In this document: in pieces, positions 21,392 to 30,158 of the stretch
Layout: every line of letters begins with the position of its first letter
Numbering within the stretch: the first letter of the stretch is position 1
NCBI GenBank assembly: GCA_937892865.1
Contig: CALBJG010000128.1
Span: forward strand, 1 to 32,798
Origin: an uncultured Clostridia bacterium
GTDB taxonomy: Bacteria; Bacillota; Clostridia; Oscillospirales; Oscillospiraceae
Reading direction: 5' to 3'
Length of the DNA stretch: 32,798 bases
Position numbers and translations under genes: made by a program
The notes under the pieces: model-generated
The model's database searches: none
What the model was told of the DNA's origin: nothing
The model's input: the letters and a program-made list of their open reading frames with translations, nothing else

Positions 21392-23359
21392 TTAATCTTT
21401 GCCGCGAAGTTCGATAATCTGATCCCGGAGGATCGCCGCGTATTCGTACTCCATCATTCTTGCGGCTTCCTTCATTTGCTTTTCCAGGCGGGCGATCTCT
21501 TTTTCCTTTTCCGCCTTTGTCATCTTGATGCCGCCTCTTCCCTTCCGTTCCGGTGTGGAAGAGGAGATTTCGATCAAGTCACGAACAGATTTGATGATCG
21601 TCTTAGGCACGATACCGTTTGCCTTGTTATGGGCATCCTGGATCTGTCTACGGCGGTTGGTTTCATCAATAGCCACGCGCATGGAATCGGTAATTGAGTC
21701 TGCATACATAATTACATAGCCATCTGCATTACGGGCTGCGCGGCCGATAGTCTGAATCAGGCTGGTTTCAGAGCGGAGAAATCCTTCCTTATCCGCGTCT
21801 AAGATCGCCACCAGGCTGACCTCCGGCAGATCGAGACCTTCCCGCAAAAGGTTAATACCCACCAGCACATCAAATTTCGCCATTCGCAGGTCACGAATGA
21901 TCTCCATTCGTTCCATTGCGCCGATATCAGAGTGCATATACCGGACACGGATGCCGGCTTTTTGCAAATAGGCAGTTAAATCTTCCGCCATTTTCTTTGT
22001 GAGCGTTGTAACCAGAACCCGTTCATTCCGGGCAGTACGATTATTGATCTCACCGATCAAATCGTCGATCTGCCCCTCAATGGGTCGCACCTCTACGATG
22101 GGATCCAACAAACCGGTGGGACGAATCACCTGCTCCAAAATCTGTCCGGATCGGGTCTTTTCGTATTCGGCCGGCGTGGCAGACACATAGATGACCTGAT
22201 TGAGTTTTGAATCGAACTCTTCAAAGTTCAGAGGACGGTTATCATATGCAGAGGGTAAACGGAAACCGTAATTCACAAGGGCATCTTTGCGACTCCTGTC
22301 GCCGGCGTACATAGCCCTGCACTGGGGCAGTGTCACATGGCTTTCATCCACAAACAGCACAAAATCGTCAGGGAAATAGTCTAAAAGCGTTGTGGGTGGC
22401 GTACCCGGTTCTCTGCCCTGGATCACCCGGGAATAATTTTCAATACCGTTACAGAAACCGATCTCTGTAAGCATTTCCAAATCGTAATTGGTCCGCTGGG
22501 CGATTCGCTGGGCTTCGATCAGTTTGTTTTGCTGGTTGAACAGTTCCACCTGGGCATCGCACTCTTTGCGGATCTCTGCCATTGCCCGCTCCAATTTCTC
22601 TTTGGATGCCACATAGTGACTGGCAGGATAGATGGCAATATGGTCGATATACCGTTCCACCATACCGGACACAGCATTAATTTCGGAAATACGGTCTACC
22701 TCATCTCCGAAGAATTCCACGCGGATAGCGCGACCGGTCCAATATGCCGGGTACACCTCAAGGGTATCCCCCCGGACACGGAATTTATTACGGGAAAAGT
22801 CAATATCATTTCGCTCATAGCGGATCTCTGTCAGTTTCCGCAAGATCTCGTCCATCGGTCGGGTCTGTCCCACCCGGAGAGATATGACCATACTTTTATA
22901 GTCAATGGGGTCGCCCAGACCGTAAAGGCAACTGACAGAAGACACCACGATCACATCCCGCCTCTCAAACAGCGCGGCGGTAGCGCTGTGGCGCAAGCGG
23001 TCGATCTCTTCGTTGATGGATGCATCTTTCTCTATATAGGTATCTGTGTGAGCAATATAGGCTTCCGGCTGGTAATAATCGTAATAGGAAATGAAATACT
23101 CCACCGCGTTATCCGGGAACAGTTCCCGGAACTCGGAACAGAGTTGCGCCGCAAGGGTCTTATTGTGGGCAAGCACCAGTGTGGGTCTGTTCAGTTTTTC
23201 AATAACAGAAGCCATCGTAAATGTCTTACCGGAACCGGTAACACCCATCAGGGTCTGTTCCCGCAAACCCCAATTCACGCCGTTTACAAGACCTTCTATG
23301 GCCTGAGGCTGATCTCCGGAGGGTTTATAGTCCGATTTCAGCACAAACTTGTCCGCCAT
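21392..23359 (-). CDS. uvrB: Excinuclease ABC subunit B
   Basis: A 655-residue damage-verifying helicase of nucleotide excision repair, loaded by UvrA. Motifs: Walker A GVTGSGKT near residue 40, the damage-probing hairpin YYDYYQPEAYI, DESH, the helicase motifs SVSCLYGLG, LREGLDLPEVSLV and QTIGRAARN, and a C-terminal UVR helix hairpin (MEYEYAAILRDQIIELR) that contacts UvrC. Length is normal. Ribosome site AAGGGGTGAG. It starts 26 bp after the rhamnosidase stop with no terminator between. uvrA, usually adjacent in Bacillota, lies 8.7 kb away on the same strand. Confidence 0.98.
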   Translation of the reverse strand: MADKFVLKSDYKPSGDQPQAIEGLVNGVNWGLREQTLMGVTGSGKTFTMASVIEKLNRPTLVLAHNKTLAAQLCSEFRELFPDNAVEYFISYYDYYQPEAYIAHTDTYIEKDASINEEIDRLRHSATAALFERRDVIVVSSVSCLYGLGDPIDYKSMVISLRVGQTRPMDEILRKLTEIRYERNDIDFSRNKFRVRGDTLEVYPAYWTGRAIRVEFFGDEVDRISEINAVSGMVERYIDHIAIYPASHYVASKEKLERAMAEIRKECDAQVELFNQQNKLIEAQRIAQRTNYDLEMLTEIGFCNGIENYSRVIQGREPGTPPTTLLDYFPDDFVLFVDESHVTLPQCRAMYAGDRSRKDALVNYGFRLPSAYDNRPLNFEEFDSKLNQVIYVSATPAEYEKTRSGQILEQVIRPTGLLDPIVEVRPIEGQIDDLIGEINNRTARNERVLVTTLTKKMAEDLTAYLQKAGIRVRYMHSDIGAMERMEIIRDLRMAKFDVLVGINLLREGLDLPEVSLVAILDADKEGFLRSETSLIQTIGRAARNADGYVIMYADSITDSMRVAIDETNRRRQIQDAHNKANGIVPKTIIKSVRDLIEISSSTPERKGRGGIKMTKAEKEKEIARLEKQMKEAARMMEYEYAAILRDQIIELRGKD

Positions 23360-23385
23360 ATTCTCACCCCTTTTGCATTTTTAAT

Positions 23386-25530
23386 TTAAAACGAAAATGT
23401 ATAGTCGCCGGGTTCCAGTTCATAGGTTTTTCCTGCAAGTATAGCCTTCGCTTTTACCGGCGTGGTTATCTCATAAACCACCAAATCATTTTCGTGTTTC
23501 CAAGCGGATTTTATTTTTCCATAGGCTGTTTGGAGTTCTACCTGAATCCAATCAATTCGCCAGTCCGGAATCGGCGCGATCAACACCTTTTCGTAGCCGG
23601 GAGCATCCTCCAAGGGATTGATACCGCCACAAACAGCATACACCCAATCCATAACCGATCCATAGGCATAATGATTAAAAGAATTCATTTCACTGGACCA
23701 CATTTCACCATTGGGCATAATGCCATCCCAATGCTCCCAAATCGTAGTCGCGCCTTTTGTGATGGGGTAGAGCCACGAGGGATATTCCTTTCTAAGGAGC
23801 AATGTATAGGCAAGTTCGTGATAGCCGTAGCGGCTTAACACATGAAGAATATATGGCGTACCCACAAAACCGGTCTGCAGTTTTTCACCATCTTGCCGAA
23901 TACGCTCTGCCAGCGCTTTGGCTGCAAATTCCGGATTATTGGTCAGATCAAACGCAAGGGCCAAGACATACTCTGTCTGTGTTTGATAAGTGCCGTCAAA
24001 TTCGCGGTTAAAAGCATCTACAATTCTATTATATAAGGTCTCATATTGAGAAACATCCCGTCCCAAGATATGACCGATCTTACACAAAATTTCGGTGCTT
24101 CGCCCGTAGAACGCAGAGCCGATCAAATCGCCTCTTGTATCGCCTATATATTGGCCTTCCTTTGCGCCCAATTCCAACCAATCGCAGAAATGGTCTCCGC
24201 CAAACCACAGATCCGGTTTTTCTGTTGTTTCCGTGATATAGTCTACCCATTTTTGGATGGGACGGAACATTTTTTCCAAAATGTCCTTATTGCCATAAGA
24301 AAGATACAGTTGCCACGGACAAATGGCTACCGCATCCGCCCAGGCTGCGCTGATTTGGCCGCCACTTCTTTCATAGGGCGCCACCATTGGAACTGCGCCA
24401 TTTGCATATTGCGCAAAAGCCAGTTCTCCCAGCCATTTTTCAAAGAACTTATTGACATCATAATTATAACACGCTGTGCGGATAAATGCCTGGGCATCCC
24501 CCGTCCAGCCCATTCTCTCATTTCTCTGTGGGCAATCTGTGGGGACATCCAGGAAATTGGATCGCTGACCCCATAAAGTATTGCGAAATAACTGATTTAA
24601 CATTGCATCCGAACTTTCTATATATCCAGTTCGTTTTAGGTCGCTATAAACCGCAATAGATGTAAAATCATTTGCATTTACCTTGCATGGGTATTGATCC
24701 AGACGAATATAACGATAGCCATAAAAAGTGAGTGTAGGCTTAAAACACTGCTTACCATCCTTACAGATATAAGTGTATTGACACTTGGCTTTGCGGTAGT
24801 TTTCGTTATAAAAATTACCGTCCCGGTCGAGCACCTCTGCAAAAGAGAGAGAAACGACATCTCCAGCCTTTGCGTTCAGACTGATTTCCACATAACCGGT
24901 TAAATTTTGCCCAAAATCAATTATCGTTTCCCCTTTGGGAGTGCGGATGATCTCAACGGGTTTGAAGCGCTCCTGCTCAATCACCTTTTCACCGAATTGG
25001 GGAACCAATTCCGCTGTGCTGTTATTTTCTGCAACAGTTGTTTCCAGGCAAAAATCCGGTTTTACCCTTGCATCAAAAACGAAACCATTATAAATCTCGC
25101 AATAACTGTAGCCGCTCAGCGCTGCTTCCCAATCTGTATTTGTATAAATATTTTCAATAGAGCCGTCAATGTAAGTAATTTCTATTTTGGCGATCAAGGC
25201 GCATATATGATCTGCCGGACAACTCCACCACATAGCAATATCGCCTTTATACCAGCCTGCAGCCACAGTCGCCGTCAGCACATTATTGCCGGAAAGATTA
25301 TCTGTAATATCGTATGTTTGGTATTGAATACGTTTTTCATAAGATGTCCAACCGGGGGCCAAAACAAAATCGCCTAATCGGTGTCCGTTTAAGGTTGCCT
25401 CGTAAACACCTCTTGCGGAAATATGCAAAAAGGCAGACCGCACCGGTTTTGTTATCTGAAAATCTTTTTTATAAACAGGTACATTGTCTCCAACATTCTC
25501 TTTGCAATAGATCCAATTTGCGTTCTGCAT
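23386..25530 (-). CDS. Alpha-L-rhamnosidase (GH78)
   Basis: A 714-residue glycoside hydrolase that releases terminal L-rhamnose from plant or bacterial glycans. Domains in order: an N-terminal carbohydrate-binding-like domain (SAFLHISARGVYEATLNGHRLGDFVLAPGWTSYEKR), a beta-sandwich with TIIDFGQNLTGYVEI, and an (alpha/alpha)6 catalytic barrel with the GH78 signature DVPTDCPQRNERMGWTGDAQ. The second catalytic Glu is in TTIWEHWDG, and a C-terminal beta domain closes the protein. It is shorter than many GH78 enzymes. No signal peptide, so intracellular. ATG 25530 has AAGGTGGG upstream. It follows the GH20-like genes and runs into uvrB. Confidence 0.95.
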   Translation of the reverse strand: MQNANWIYCKENVGDNVPVYKKDFQITKPVRSAFLHISARGVYEATLNGHRLGDFVLAPGWTSYEKRIQYQTYDITDNLSGNNVLTATVAAGWYKGDIAMWWSCPADHICALIAKIEITYIDGSIENIYTNTDWEAALSGYSYCEIYNGFVFDARVKPDFCLETTVAENNSTAELVPQFGEKVIEQERFKPVEIIRTPKGETIIDFGQNLTGYVEISLNAKAGDVVSLSFAEVLDRDGNFYNENYRKAKCQYTYICKDGKQCFKPTLTFYGYRYIRLDQYPCKVNANDFTSIAVYSDLKRTGYIESSDAMLNQLFRNTLWGQRSNFLDVPTDCPQRNERMGWTGDAQAFIRTACYNYDVNKFFEKWLGELAFAQYANGAVPMVAPYERSGGQISAAWADAVAICPWQLYLSYGNKDILEKMFRPIQKWVDYITETTEKPDLWFGGDHFCDWLELGAKEGQYIGDTRGDLIGSAFYGRSTEILCKIGHILGRDVSQYETLYNRIVDAFNREFDGTYQTQTEYVLALAFDLTNNPEFAAKALAERIRQDGEKLQTGFVGTPYILHVLSRYGYHELAYTLLLRKEYPSWLYPITKGATTIWEHWDGIMPNGEMWSSEMNSFNHYAYGSVMDWVYAVCGGINPLEDAPGYEKVLIAPIPDWRIDWIQVELQTAYGKIKSAWKHENDLVVYEITTPVKAKAILAGKTYELEPGDYTFSF

Positions 25531-25584
25531 CAGATTTCCCACCTTATGCGTTTTAATGCCTTATTTGATTTTACATTATCTGTT

Positions 25585-25612
25585 CAAAATAGTAAACCTA
25601 AATTTGCAAAAA
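25585..25612 (-). promoter_or_regulatory. Weak candidate promoter for the rhamnosidase gene
   Basis: Reading leftward, TTTACT, about 17 bp, then TAAAAT can be placed upstream of the gene. The -35 is poor, and read-through from the first GH20-like gene is possible past its terminator. Positions are approximate. Confidence 0.25.
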
Positions 25613-25637
25613 CCTCCCGACAAAGTCGGGAGGTTTG
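25610..25637 (-). terminator. Terminator of GH20-like gene 1
   Basis: A 12-bp stem AAACCTCCCGAC 25610-25621 with 25625-25636 has a 3-base loop. On the minus strand it runs into TTTTTGC. Confidence 0.85.
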
Positions 25638-25640
25638 TCG

Positions 25641-26627
25641 TTATGTTTCCGGGTAACACTTCTGCTTTGCTTCGGCAAACTGTTTAAAAGTACTTTCAAA
25701 CAGTTCTCTGTTCTTCTCTGTGCAGGTTTCCCAAGTAGAAACGATCATTCCGGGGAAACTTTCCTCCGGCGCGCCGTCGTGGTAATATTCCATCTGCTCG
25801 GCAATATTGCCTTTCTTTAGCGCCCAGGCGCACGGGGTAAACTGATAGCCGTCCTCTGCCCATTTCAAAATATTATCGCGGTATCTCTTCAGGTGGGGAA
25901 TGTCCTCCACATATTTAAGGCCCAAGTGTGCATATTCAGACAGATCAAAATCGAACTCCGTAAAGGGGAAGAAATCTTCTTCCTTCATATGGTGGTAATA
26001 CCAAGGAGCGATCAGCACCTCGTTTTTATCCACATGGCTGACAAAATTATCGTGATCTTTGATGAACGTATCATACCAAAGCCAGGGCTTGGCGCCGGTT
26101 GCTTTCACTGCATCGATAATATAACGCAAGTCGTGCCAGTACAGGTTGCCTTTCCGGTACATACAATAACCGTCAGGGTCATAGTTTGCGTGTTCATTAT
26201 CCTCTTCATCCATACCGATATGGATATATGCAGGATGATCAAACAGTTCGTAAACCTCTTTGATCAAATCGGTGACAACACGGTAGTATGTATCCGTAGA
26301 GATCATCCGCTTGTAAGGGCCTAACCAGCGACAGTGGTTGGCTGAAAAATTCAATTTTGGGATCGGGTTCAAACCTAACTCCCGGCATTTACGCAATTCT
26401 TCCCGAAATTTATCCATGGACCAGGCGCCGGGCATTGCGATCTCCGGATGGCTCTCATATACCACGCCGTCCAGAGTGTCAATCAGGATCGTATTAAAGC
26501 CTGCTTTCGCCGCGCTTTCCAGCGTCCAGACCCAAAAATCCTGCTCAAGCGGCATCGTGTCATTGCGTTCGTACAGCCAGTGTTTCGTCAGGTGGACCAA
26601 AAGTGTCCACATTTTTTGTTTTGCCAT
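25641..26627 (-). CDS. GH20-like TIM-barrel protein, paralog 1
   Basis: A 328-residue protein that looks like a single TIM barrel related to family 20 glycoside hydrolases. The HIGMDEED stretch ends in the Asp140-Glu141 pair that in GH20 positions the substrate N-acetyl group and protonates the bond. Other conserved blocks are PIPKLNFSANH, WLGPYKRMIST, YWHDLRYIIDAVKATGAKPWLWYD and the late MIVSTWE. No signal peptide, so cytoplasmic. Homologs I recall carry vague labels; the substrate is unknown. It is the most diverged of three tandem paralogs. The rhamnosidase directly downstream suggests joint use on an imported oligosaccharide. Confidence 0.72.
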   Translation of the reverse strand: MAKQKMWTLLVHLTKHWLYERNDTMPLEQDFWVWTLESAAKAGFNTILIDTLDGVVYESHPEIAMPGAWSMDKFREELRKCRELGLNPIPKLNFSANHCRWLGPYKRMISTDTYYRVVTDLIKEVYELFDHPAYIHIGMDEEDNEHANYDPDGYCMYRKGNLYWHDLRYIIDAVKATGAKPWLWYDTFIKDHDNFVSHVDKNEVLIAPWYYHHMKEEDFFPFTEFDFDLSEYAHLGLKYVEDIPHLKRYRDNILKWAEDGYQFTPCAWALKKGNIAEQMEYYHDGAPEESFPGMIVSTWETCTEKNRELFESTFKQFAEAKQKCYPET

Positions 26628-26653
26628 ACCGATTACCCCCTTTTTTGTTTAGT

Positions 26654-26681
26654 ATAACAATTGTCTATCTATTTTCAAGCA
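26654..26681 (-). promoter_or_regulatory. Promoter for GH20-like gene 1
   Basis: On the minus strand TTGAAA, a 16-bp spacer, TATACT, about 30 bp before the ATG. A CAGTGACTG palindrome lies near 26693-26701, just upstream. Confidence 0.6.
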
Positions 26682-26728
26682 AAAGTTCAAATCAGTGACT
26701 GATTCTGACAATAAACGGTCTGAAATTT

Positions 26729-26758
26729 AAAACCGACCTTTTATAGAAGGTCGGTTTT
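26729..26758 (-). terminator. Terminator of GH20-like gene 2
   Basis: A 12-bp stem AAAACCGACCTT 26729-26740 with 26747-26758 has a 6-base loop. Its core ACCGACCTT is the same as in the terminator of gene 3. Confidence 0.88.
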
Positions 26759-26763
26759 TGCAT

Positions 26764-27753
26764 TTAATCATTAGGATAGAATCTTTGCTTTGCCTCAGCA
26801 AACTGCCGGAAACCGGATTCAAACAGTTCTTTGTTTTCCATCAAGCAGGGCCGCCAGTTCGCAATGATCATACCACAGAAACTTTCCTCCGGCGCGCCAT
26901 TGTGAAAATACTCCATCTGCGCAGCAATATTTCCTGTCTTAAAAGACCAGGCGCAAGGGACCATTTGGTAACCTTCCCCTGCCCAGTTCAGAATATTTTT
27001 ACGGAAACTTGCCAGCCGGGGAATATCCTCAATATAGTTTAGTGTCATTCCCGCATACGGAGTCAGGTCATACTTGAATTCAGAAATCGGAACAAAGTTC
27101 TCTTCCTTCAGTTGATGATAGTACCAAGGTGACAACATCACCTCGTTTTTTCCGATTTGCTCTTCATAAGTTTCATGATGGTTGATAAAAGAATCATACC
27201 ACATCCAGGGTTTTGCTCCGGTTTCCTTTACCGAATCGATAATATAACGCATATCATGCCAGTAGAGATCTCCGCGGCGGAACATACAATAGCCCTCTCT
27301 ATTATACCTGGCATGTTCTTCATCTTCTTCATCCATACCAATGTGGAAATACTCCGGTTGATCAAACAGTTCATATGTTTCGCGGATTAGATCATTTACA
27401 ACGCGATAATACGCATCGGTAGAGATCATCCGCTTGTAAGGTCCTAACCAGCCACTATGGTTTGCGGAAAAGTTCAGTTTTGGAATGGGGGTCAATCCTG
27501 CATCACGGCATTTCTGCAATTCCTCGCGAAGTTTGGTTCTTGTCCATGCACCGGGAATCGCAATTTCCGGATGGGTGCCATACTGCACAGCATCTAACGC
27601 ATCGATCACTATGGTGTTAAAGCCGGCTTTGGATGCGTTCTCAATCGTCCAATCCCACATTTCCTGATCAAGCAGCATCTGCGGATCGTTATACTTGTAA
27701 CTGAAATGCATGGAAAGATGCACCAAAAGTGCCCAAATTTTCTTATTCGCCAC
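26764..27753 (-). CDS. GH20-like TIM-barrel protein, paralog 2
   Basis: A 329-residue paralog of the neighbouring genes, collinear with them from start to end. The putative catalytic pair is Asp141-Glu142 in HIGMDEED. It shares KLNFSANH, WLGPYKRMIST, the YCMFRRGDLYWHD block, SVKETGAKPWMWYD, and the final FAEAK-x-x-FYPND with paralog 3, to which it is much closer than to paralog 1. AGGAGGAGATTG precedes the ATG. It has its own promoter and terminator, so the copies can be expressed separately, perhaps under different sugars. Confidence 0.72.
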   Translation of the reverse strand: MANKKIWALLVHLSMHFSYKYNDPQMLLDQEMWDWTIENASKAGFNTIVIDALDAVQYGTHPEIAIPGAWTRTKLREELQKCRDAGLTPIPKLNFSANHSGWLGPYKRMISTDAYYRVVNDLIRETYELFDQPEYFHIGMDEEDEEHARYNREGYCMFRRGDLYWHDMRYIIDSVKETGAKPWMWYDSFINHHETYEEQIGKNEVMLSPWYYHQLKEENFVPISEFKYDLTPYAGMTLNYIEDIPRLASFRKNILNWAGEGYQMVPCAWSFKTGNIAAQMEYFHNGAPEESFCGMIIANWRPCLMENKELFESGFRQFAEAKQRFYPND

Positions 27754-27784
27754 AGCAATCTCCTCCTAAACTTTTTTCTTATTA

Positions 27785-27812
27785 TATCAAATAGAAGTTT
27801 GATTGCAAGTCA
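27785..27812 (-). promoter_or_regulatory. Promoter for GH20-like gene 2
   Basis: On the minus strand TTGCAA, a 16-bp spacer, TATAAT, about 30 bp before the ATG. Positions are within a few bases. Confidence 0.7.
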
Positions 27813-27859
27813 CTATTTTTGAATTCAAAACCAAATCAATCATTATCTGACAAATAACG

Positions 27860-27890
27860 AAACCGACCTTTCAAATAAGGTCGGTTTTTA
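27860..27890 (-). terminator. Terminator of GH20-like gene 3
   Basis: An 11-bp stem AAACCGACCTT 27860-27870 with 27877-27887 has a 6-base loop. Near-identical to the terminator of gene 2, so gene and terminator were duplicated together. Confidence 0.88.
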
Positions 27891-27893
27891 TGT

Positions 27894-28901
27894 TTAATCG
27901 TTGGGGTAGAACTTTTTCTTGGCTTCCGCAAAATCTTTGAAAGCATCGCTTAAAAGCTTAAGATTATCTGTATTGAACCAAGTACCGCGGCACATAGGAG
28001 ACCAAGTGGATACAATCATACCCTTAATAAATTGGTCGTTTGCGCCATCATGGAAATACTCCATTTGAGATTCAATATTACCCTGCTTGTAGGACCATGC
28101 GCAAGGGGCAAATTCCTGTCCCTCATTGACCCAGTTCAAGATGTTTTTACGGAAACTTGCCAAACGGGGAATATCCTCAATGTATTTCAGATCAAGCCCA
28201 GCATAGGGTGTCAGATCGTACTTAAACTCAGAAATGGGGACAAACTTCTCTGCTTTCAATTGATGATAGTACCAGGAAGAAAGGAGAACTTCGTTTTTCT
28301 CAACCGTTGCCAAAAATTCCTCATGTTGGTTGATATATGCATCATACCACATCCAAGGCTTTGCGCCAGTTTCCTTTACAGAGTCGATCACATAGCGGAT
28401 ATCGTGCCAGTACAGATCGCCGCGACGGAACATACAGTAACCCTGCTTATTATAGCGGGCGTGTTCCTCGTCCTCTTCATCAAAGCCGATGTGGAAGTAT
28501 TCCGGATGATCAAACAGTTCGTACAATTCCTTAATCAGATCATCAACCACACGATAGTATTCAGGCGTGGAAATCTTACGGGCGTAGGGGCCAAGCCAGT
28601 TTCCATGGTTTGCGGAAAAATTCAGCTTAGGGATAGGCGTCAAGCCCATATCCCGACAGCGCTGCAATTCCTTACGAAGTTTATATCTGGACCATGCGCC
28701 CTGCATCGCGATCTCAGGATGACTTGCGTACTCAACGCCGTCCAGCACATCGATAATGATGGTGTTCATGCCGGCATTTGCTGCGCTCTCCAGTGTCCAC
28801 TCCCAGATATCCTGCTCCAAGGGCAGGGTATCCCAATGGCTATAGCCAAAATGCATTGACATATGTACAAGCAGCGCCCACATTTTCTTATTTCCGCTCA
28901 T
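27894..28901 (-). CDS. GH20-like TIM-barrel protein, paralog 3
   Basis: A 335-residue paralog with Asp141-Glu142 in HIGFDEED. It carries a small insertion near the end (about residues 306-320, CRGTWFNTDNLKLLS) that the other two lack, and its late region reads IKGMIVSTWS where the others have a Glu-Glu-Ser-Phe stretch. This could alter the substrate pocket. The open frame reaches 28988, but MSGNKKMW at 28901 aligns with the paralogs and has AAGGAGAG upstream. It is the first copy in transcription order. Confidence 0.72.
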   Translation of the reverse strand: MSGNKKMWALLVHMSMHFGYSHWDTLPLEQDIWEWTLESAANAGMNTIIIDVLDGVEYASHPEIAMQGAWSRYKLRKELQRCRDMGLTPIPKLNFSANHGNWLGPYARKISTPEYYRVVDDLIKELYELFDHPEYFHIGFDEEDEEHARYNKQGYCMFRRGDLYWHDIRYVIDSVKETGAKPWMWYDAYINQHEEFLATVEKNEVLLSSWYYHQLKAEKFVPISEFKYDLTPYAGLDLKYIEDIPRLASFRKNILNWVNEGQEFAPCAWSYKQGNIESQMEYFHDGANDQFIKGMIVSTWSPMCRGTWFNTDNLKLLSDAFKDFAEAKKKFYPND

Positions 28902-28942
28902 ATCATTCTCTCCTTTTTCATATTGCAAAAATTGAAGATCTG

Positions 28943-28971
28943 CAACACGGTCAGCATAGCATGTTGTTTTC
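28943..28971 (-). promoter_or_regulatory. Promoter for GH20-like gene 3
   Basis: On the minus strand TTGCTT, a 17-bp spacer, TATGCT. Positions are within a few bases. Confidence 0.5.
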
Positions 28972-29031
28972 GAAAAAGCAACGCGCAATTACATTTTCAT
29001 AATTTCATAAGACAAAATCGCAAATATCAGG

Positions 29032-29739
29032 TCAATCCGAATGGATAAGGCTGCTTTCGCCGGTAGCGTAGTCGATGGTCACGCCGGGCTGATTGTTATA
29101 GCAATAGACATTGAAGCAAATTCCCTCGCCTTCGTCTTCCACAGACCAGGCTTCCATCTGCACGCCCCGGGCGACCAGATTATCCCCGTCAAAGATAGGG
29201 GTTACCCGGTAAAGGACGTGGTTACCGGTTTCCTTTACGTAGTCAGCCACCATATTCTCAAAAGGCAGCATCCCCTCTACATTTAAGTAACGGGTACCGG
29301 TGATCAGGTTTTCTTCATTGGCGTTTTCACCGGTCAATTGGTAACCGATCAAATGACAGCGGTTGTAGAGGTACTTACCATCTACAAAATCGTATTTCAC
29401 TGTGTGCCAACCTGATGGCTTTACCTGCCCGATACTGCCCCGATCCTCTGTAGGCATAATATCCCTGCCAATACAAGCCATTGCAACGCCGCAACGGTTC
29501 AAACTGTCAAGGGATGTGTATTTTTCATAGGATTTTGTGGTGATATCTGCCTCTGTAAATTCCGGCTGATTGTTATTTACAACCACATAAGACGCGTCAG
29601 AAAACGCAGGCACATTTTGAACAGAATCGCTGTAGGCAGGTTTTTCGTTTCGGGAGAGGAATACAAACAGCGCGGCAACCGCAAAAAGGATGATCGTAAG
29701 CGGTAAGGGCAATCTTATTTTTCTGCGACGTGCGCTCAT
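29032..29739 (-). CDS. Membrane-anchored DNA/RNA non-specific endonuclease
   Basis: A 235-residue protein: basic start ARRRKIRLPLP, one hydrophobic segment (about 11-28) serving as anchor or signal, then a beta-beta-alpha-metal nuclease domain of the EndA/streptodornase type. The active-site region is YNRCHLIGYQLTGENANEENLITGT, with His129 as likely general base and Asn144 as metal ligand. The usual D-R-G-H reads N-R-C-H here. It would cut DNA outside the cell, for nutrition or uptake. It overlaps the upstream small gene by four bases and ends the radC operon. Confidence 0.87.
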   Translation of the reverse strand: MSARRRKIRLPLPLTIILFAVAALFVFLSRNEKPAYSDSVQNVPAFSDASYVVVNNNQPEFTEADITTKSYEKYTSLDSLNRCGVAMACIGRDIMPTEDRGSIGQVKPSGWHTVKYDFVDGKYLYNRCHLIGYQLTGENANEENLITGTRYLNVEGMLPFENMVADYVKETGNHVLYRVTPIFDGDNLVARGVQMEAWSVEDEGEGICFNVYCYNNQPGVTIDYATGESSLIHSD

Positions 29740-30143
29740 AGTACATAAACCTCCTCTGTGATCTGCTCGTGGGAACTACCGGAAAATACCGTTTCTCCTG
29801 CTTTCCTTCTATCAGAAAGAATCTGTATTGGGAAAGAAATATCCGATGGATAGACCCGCCCCCAGCGGTAAATAATGACGTTACGGATTTTTTTCAGATA
29901 ATCAGTTAAGTCATCTGTTTCCACAAAGCAATAATCGTTCAAACCTGCTTTCTCCAAAAAGGATTCATCCACGCAAACTGTATCTGCATGTGTTTCAAAC
30001 TGACGGGCGGAATAACTGTTCATCCACAGTTTTTTATTACCTACAGTCTGCAACATTCTTGCCCGCAGCAAACGGTCCATACTCTGTCGACGGCCTGCAA
30101 AAGCCATTCCATTCCTGTCATCCAGGCAAACGATCAGGTGCAT
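29736..30143 (-). CDS. Conserved hypothetical protein
   Basis: A 135-residue soluble protein that begins MHLIVCLDDRNGMAFAGRRQS and ends near GSSHEQITEEVYVL. Two other blocks stand out: KLWMNSYSARQFE and VIIYRWGRVYPSD. I recall Clostridia relatives labelled ribonuclease Z, but it has no HxHxDH metallo-beta-lactamase motif and is far too short, so I do not use that name. It sits between radC (15 bp) and the nuclease gene (ATGA overlap). AGGAGGAAGA precedes the ATG. Confidence 0.75.
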   Translation of the reverse strand: MHLIVCLDDRNGMAFAGRRQSMDRLLRARMLQTVGNKKLWMNSYSARQFETHADTVCVDESFLEKAGLNDYCFVETDDLTDYLKKIRNVIIYRWGRVYPSDISFPIQILSDRRKAGETVFSGSSHEQITEEVYVL

Positions 30144-30158
30144 TTTCTTCCTCCTTTA

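Noticed and set aside
22529..23389. Long plus-strand open frame opposite uvrB (and similar ones opposite the putP, lipoprotein, NodB-fold and GH20-like genes)
   Set aside because: They lie antisense to well-supported genes, lack ribosome sites and have compositions typical of shadow frames.
29736..30143. Ribonuclease Z
   Set aside because: Only 135 residues and no HxHxDH metal motif; the label seems to be carried over from misannotated relatives.
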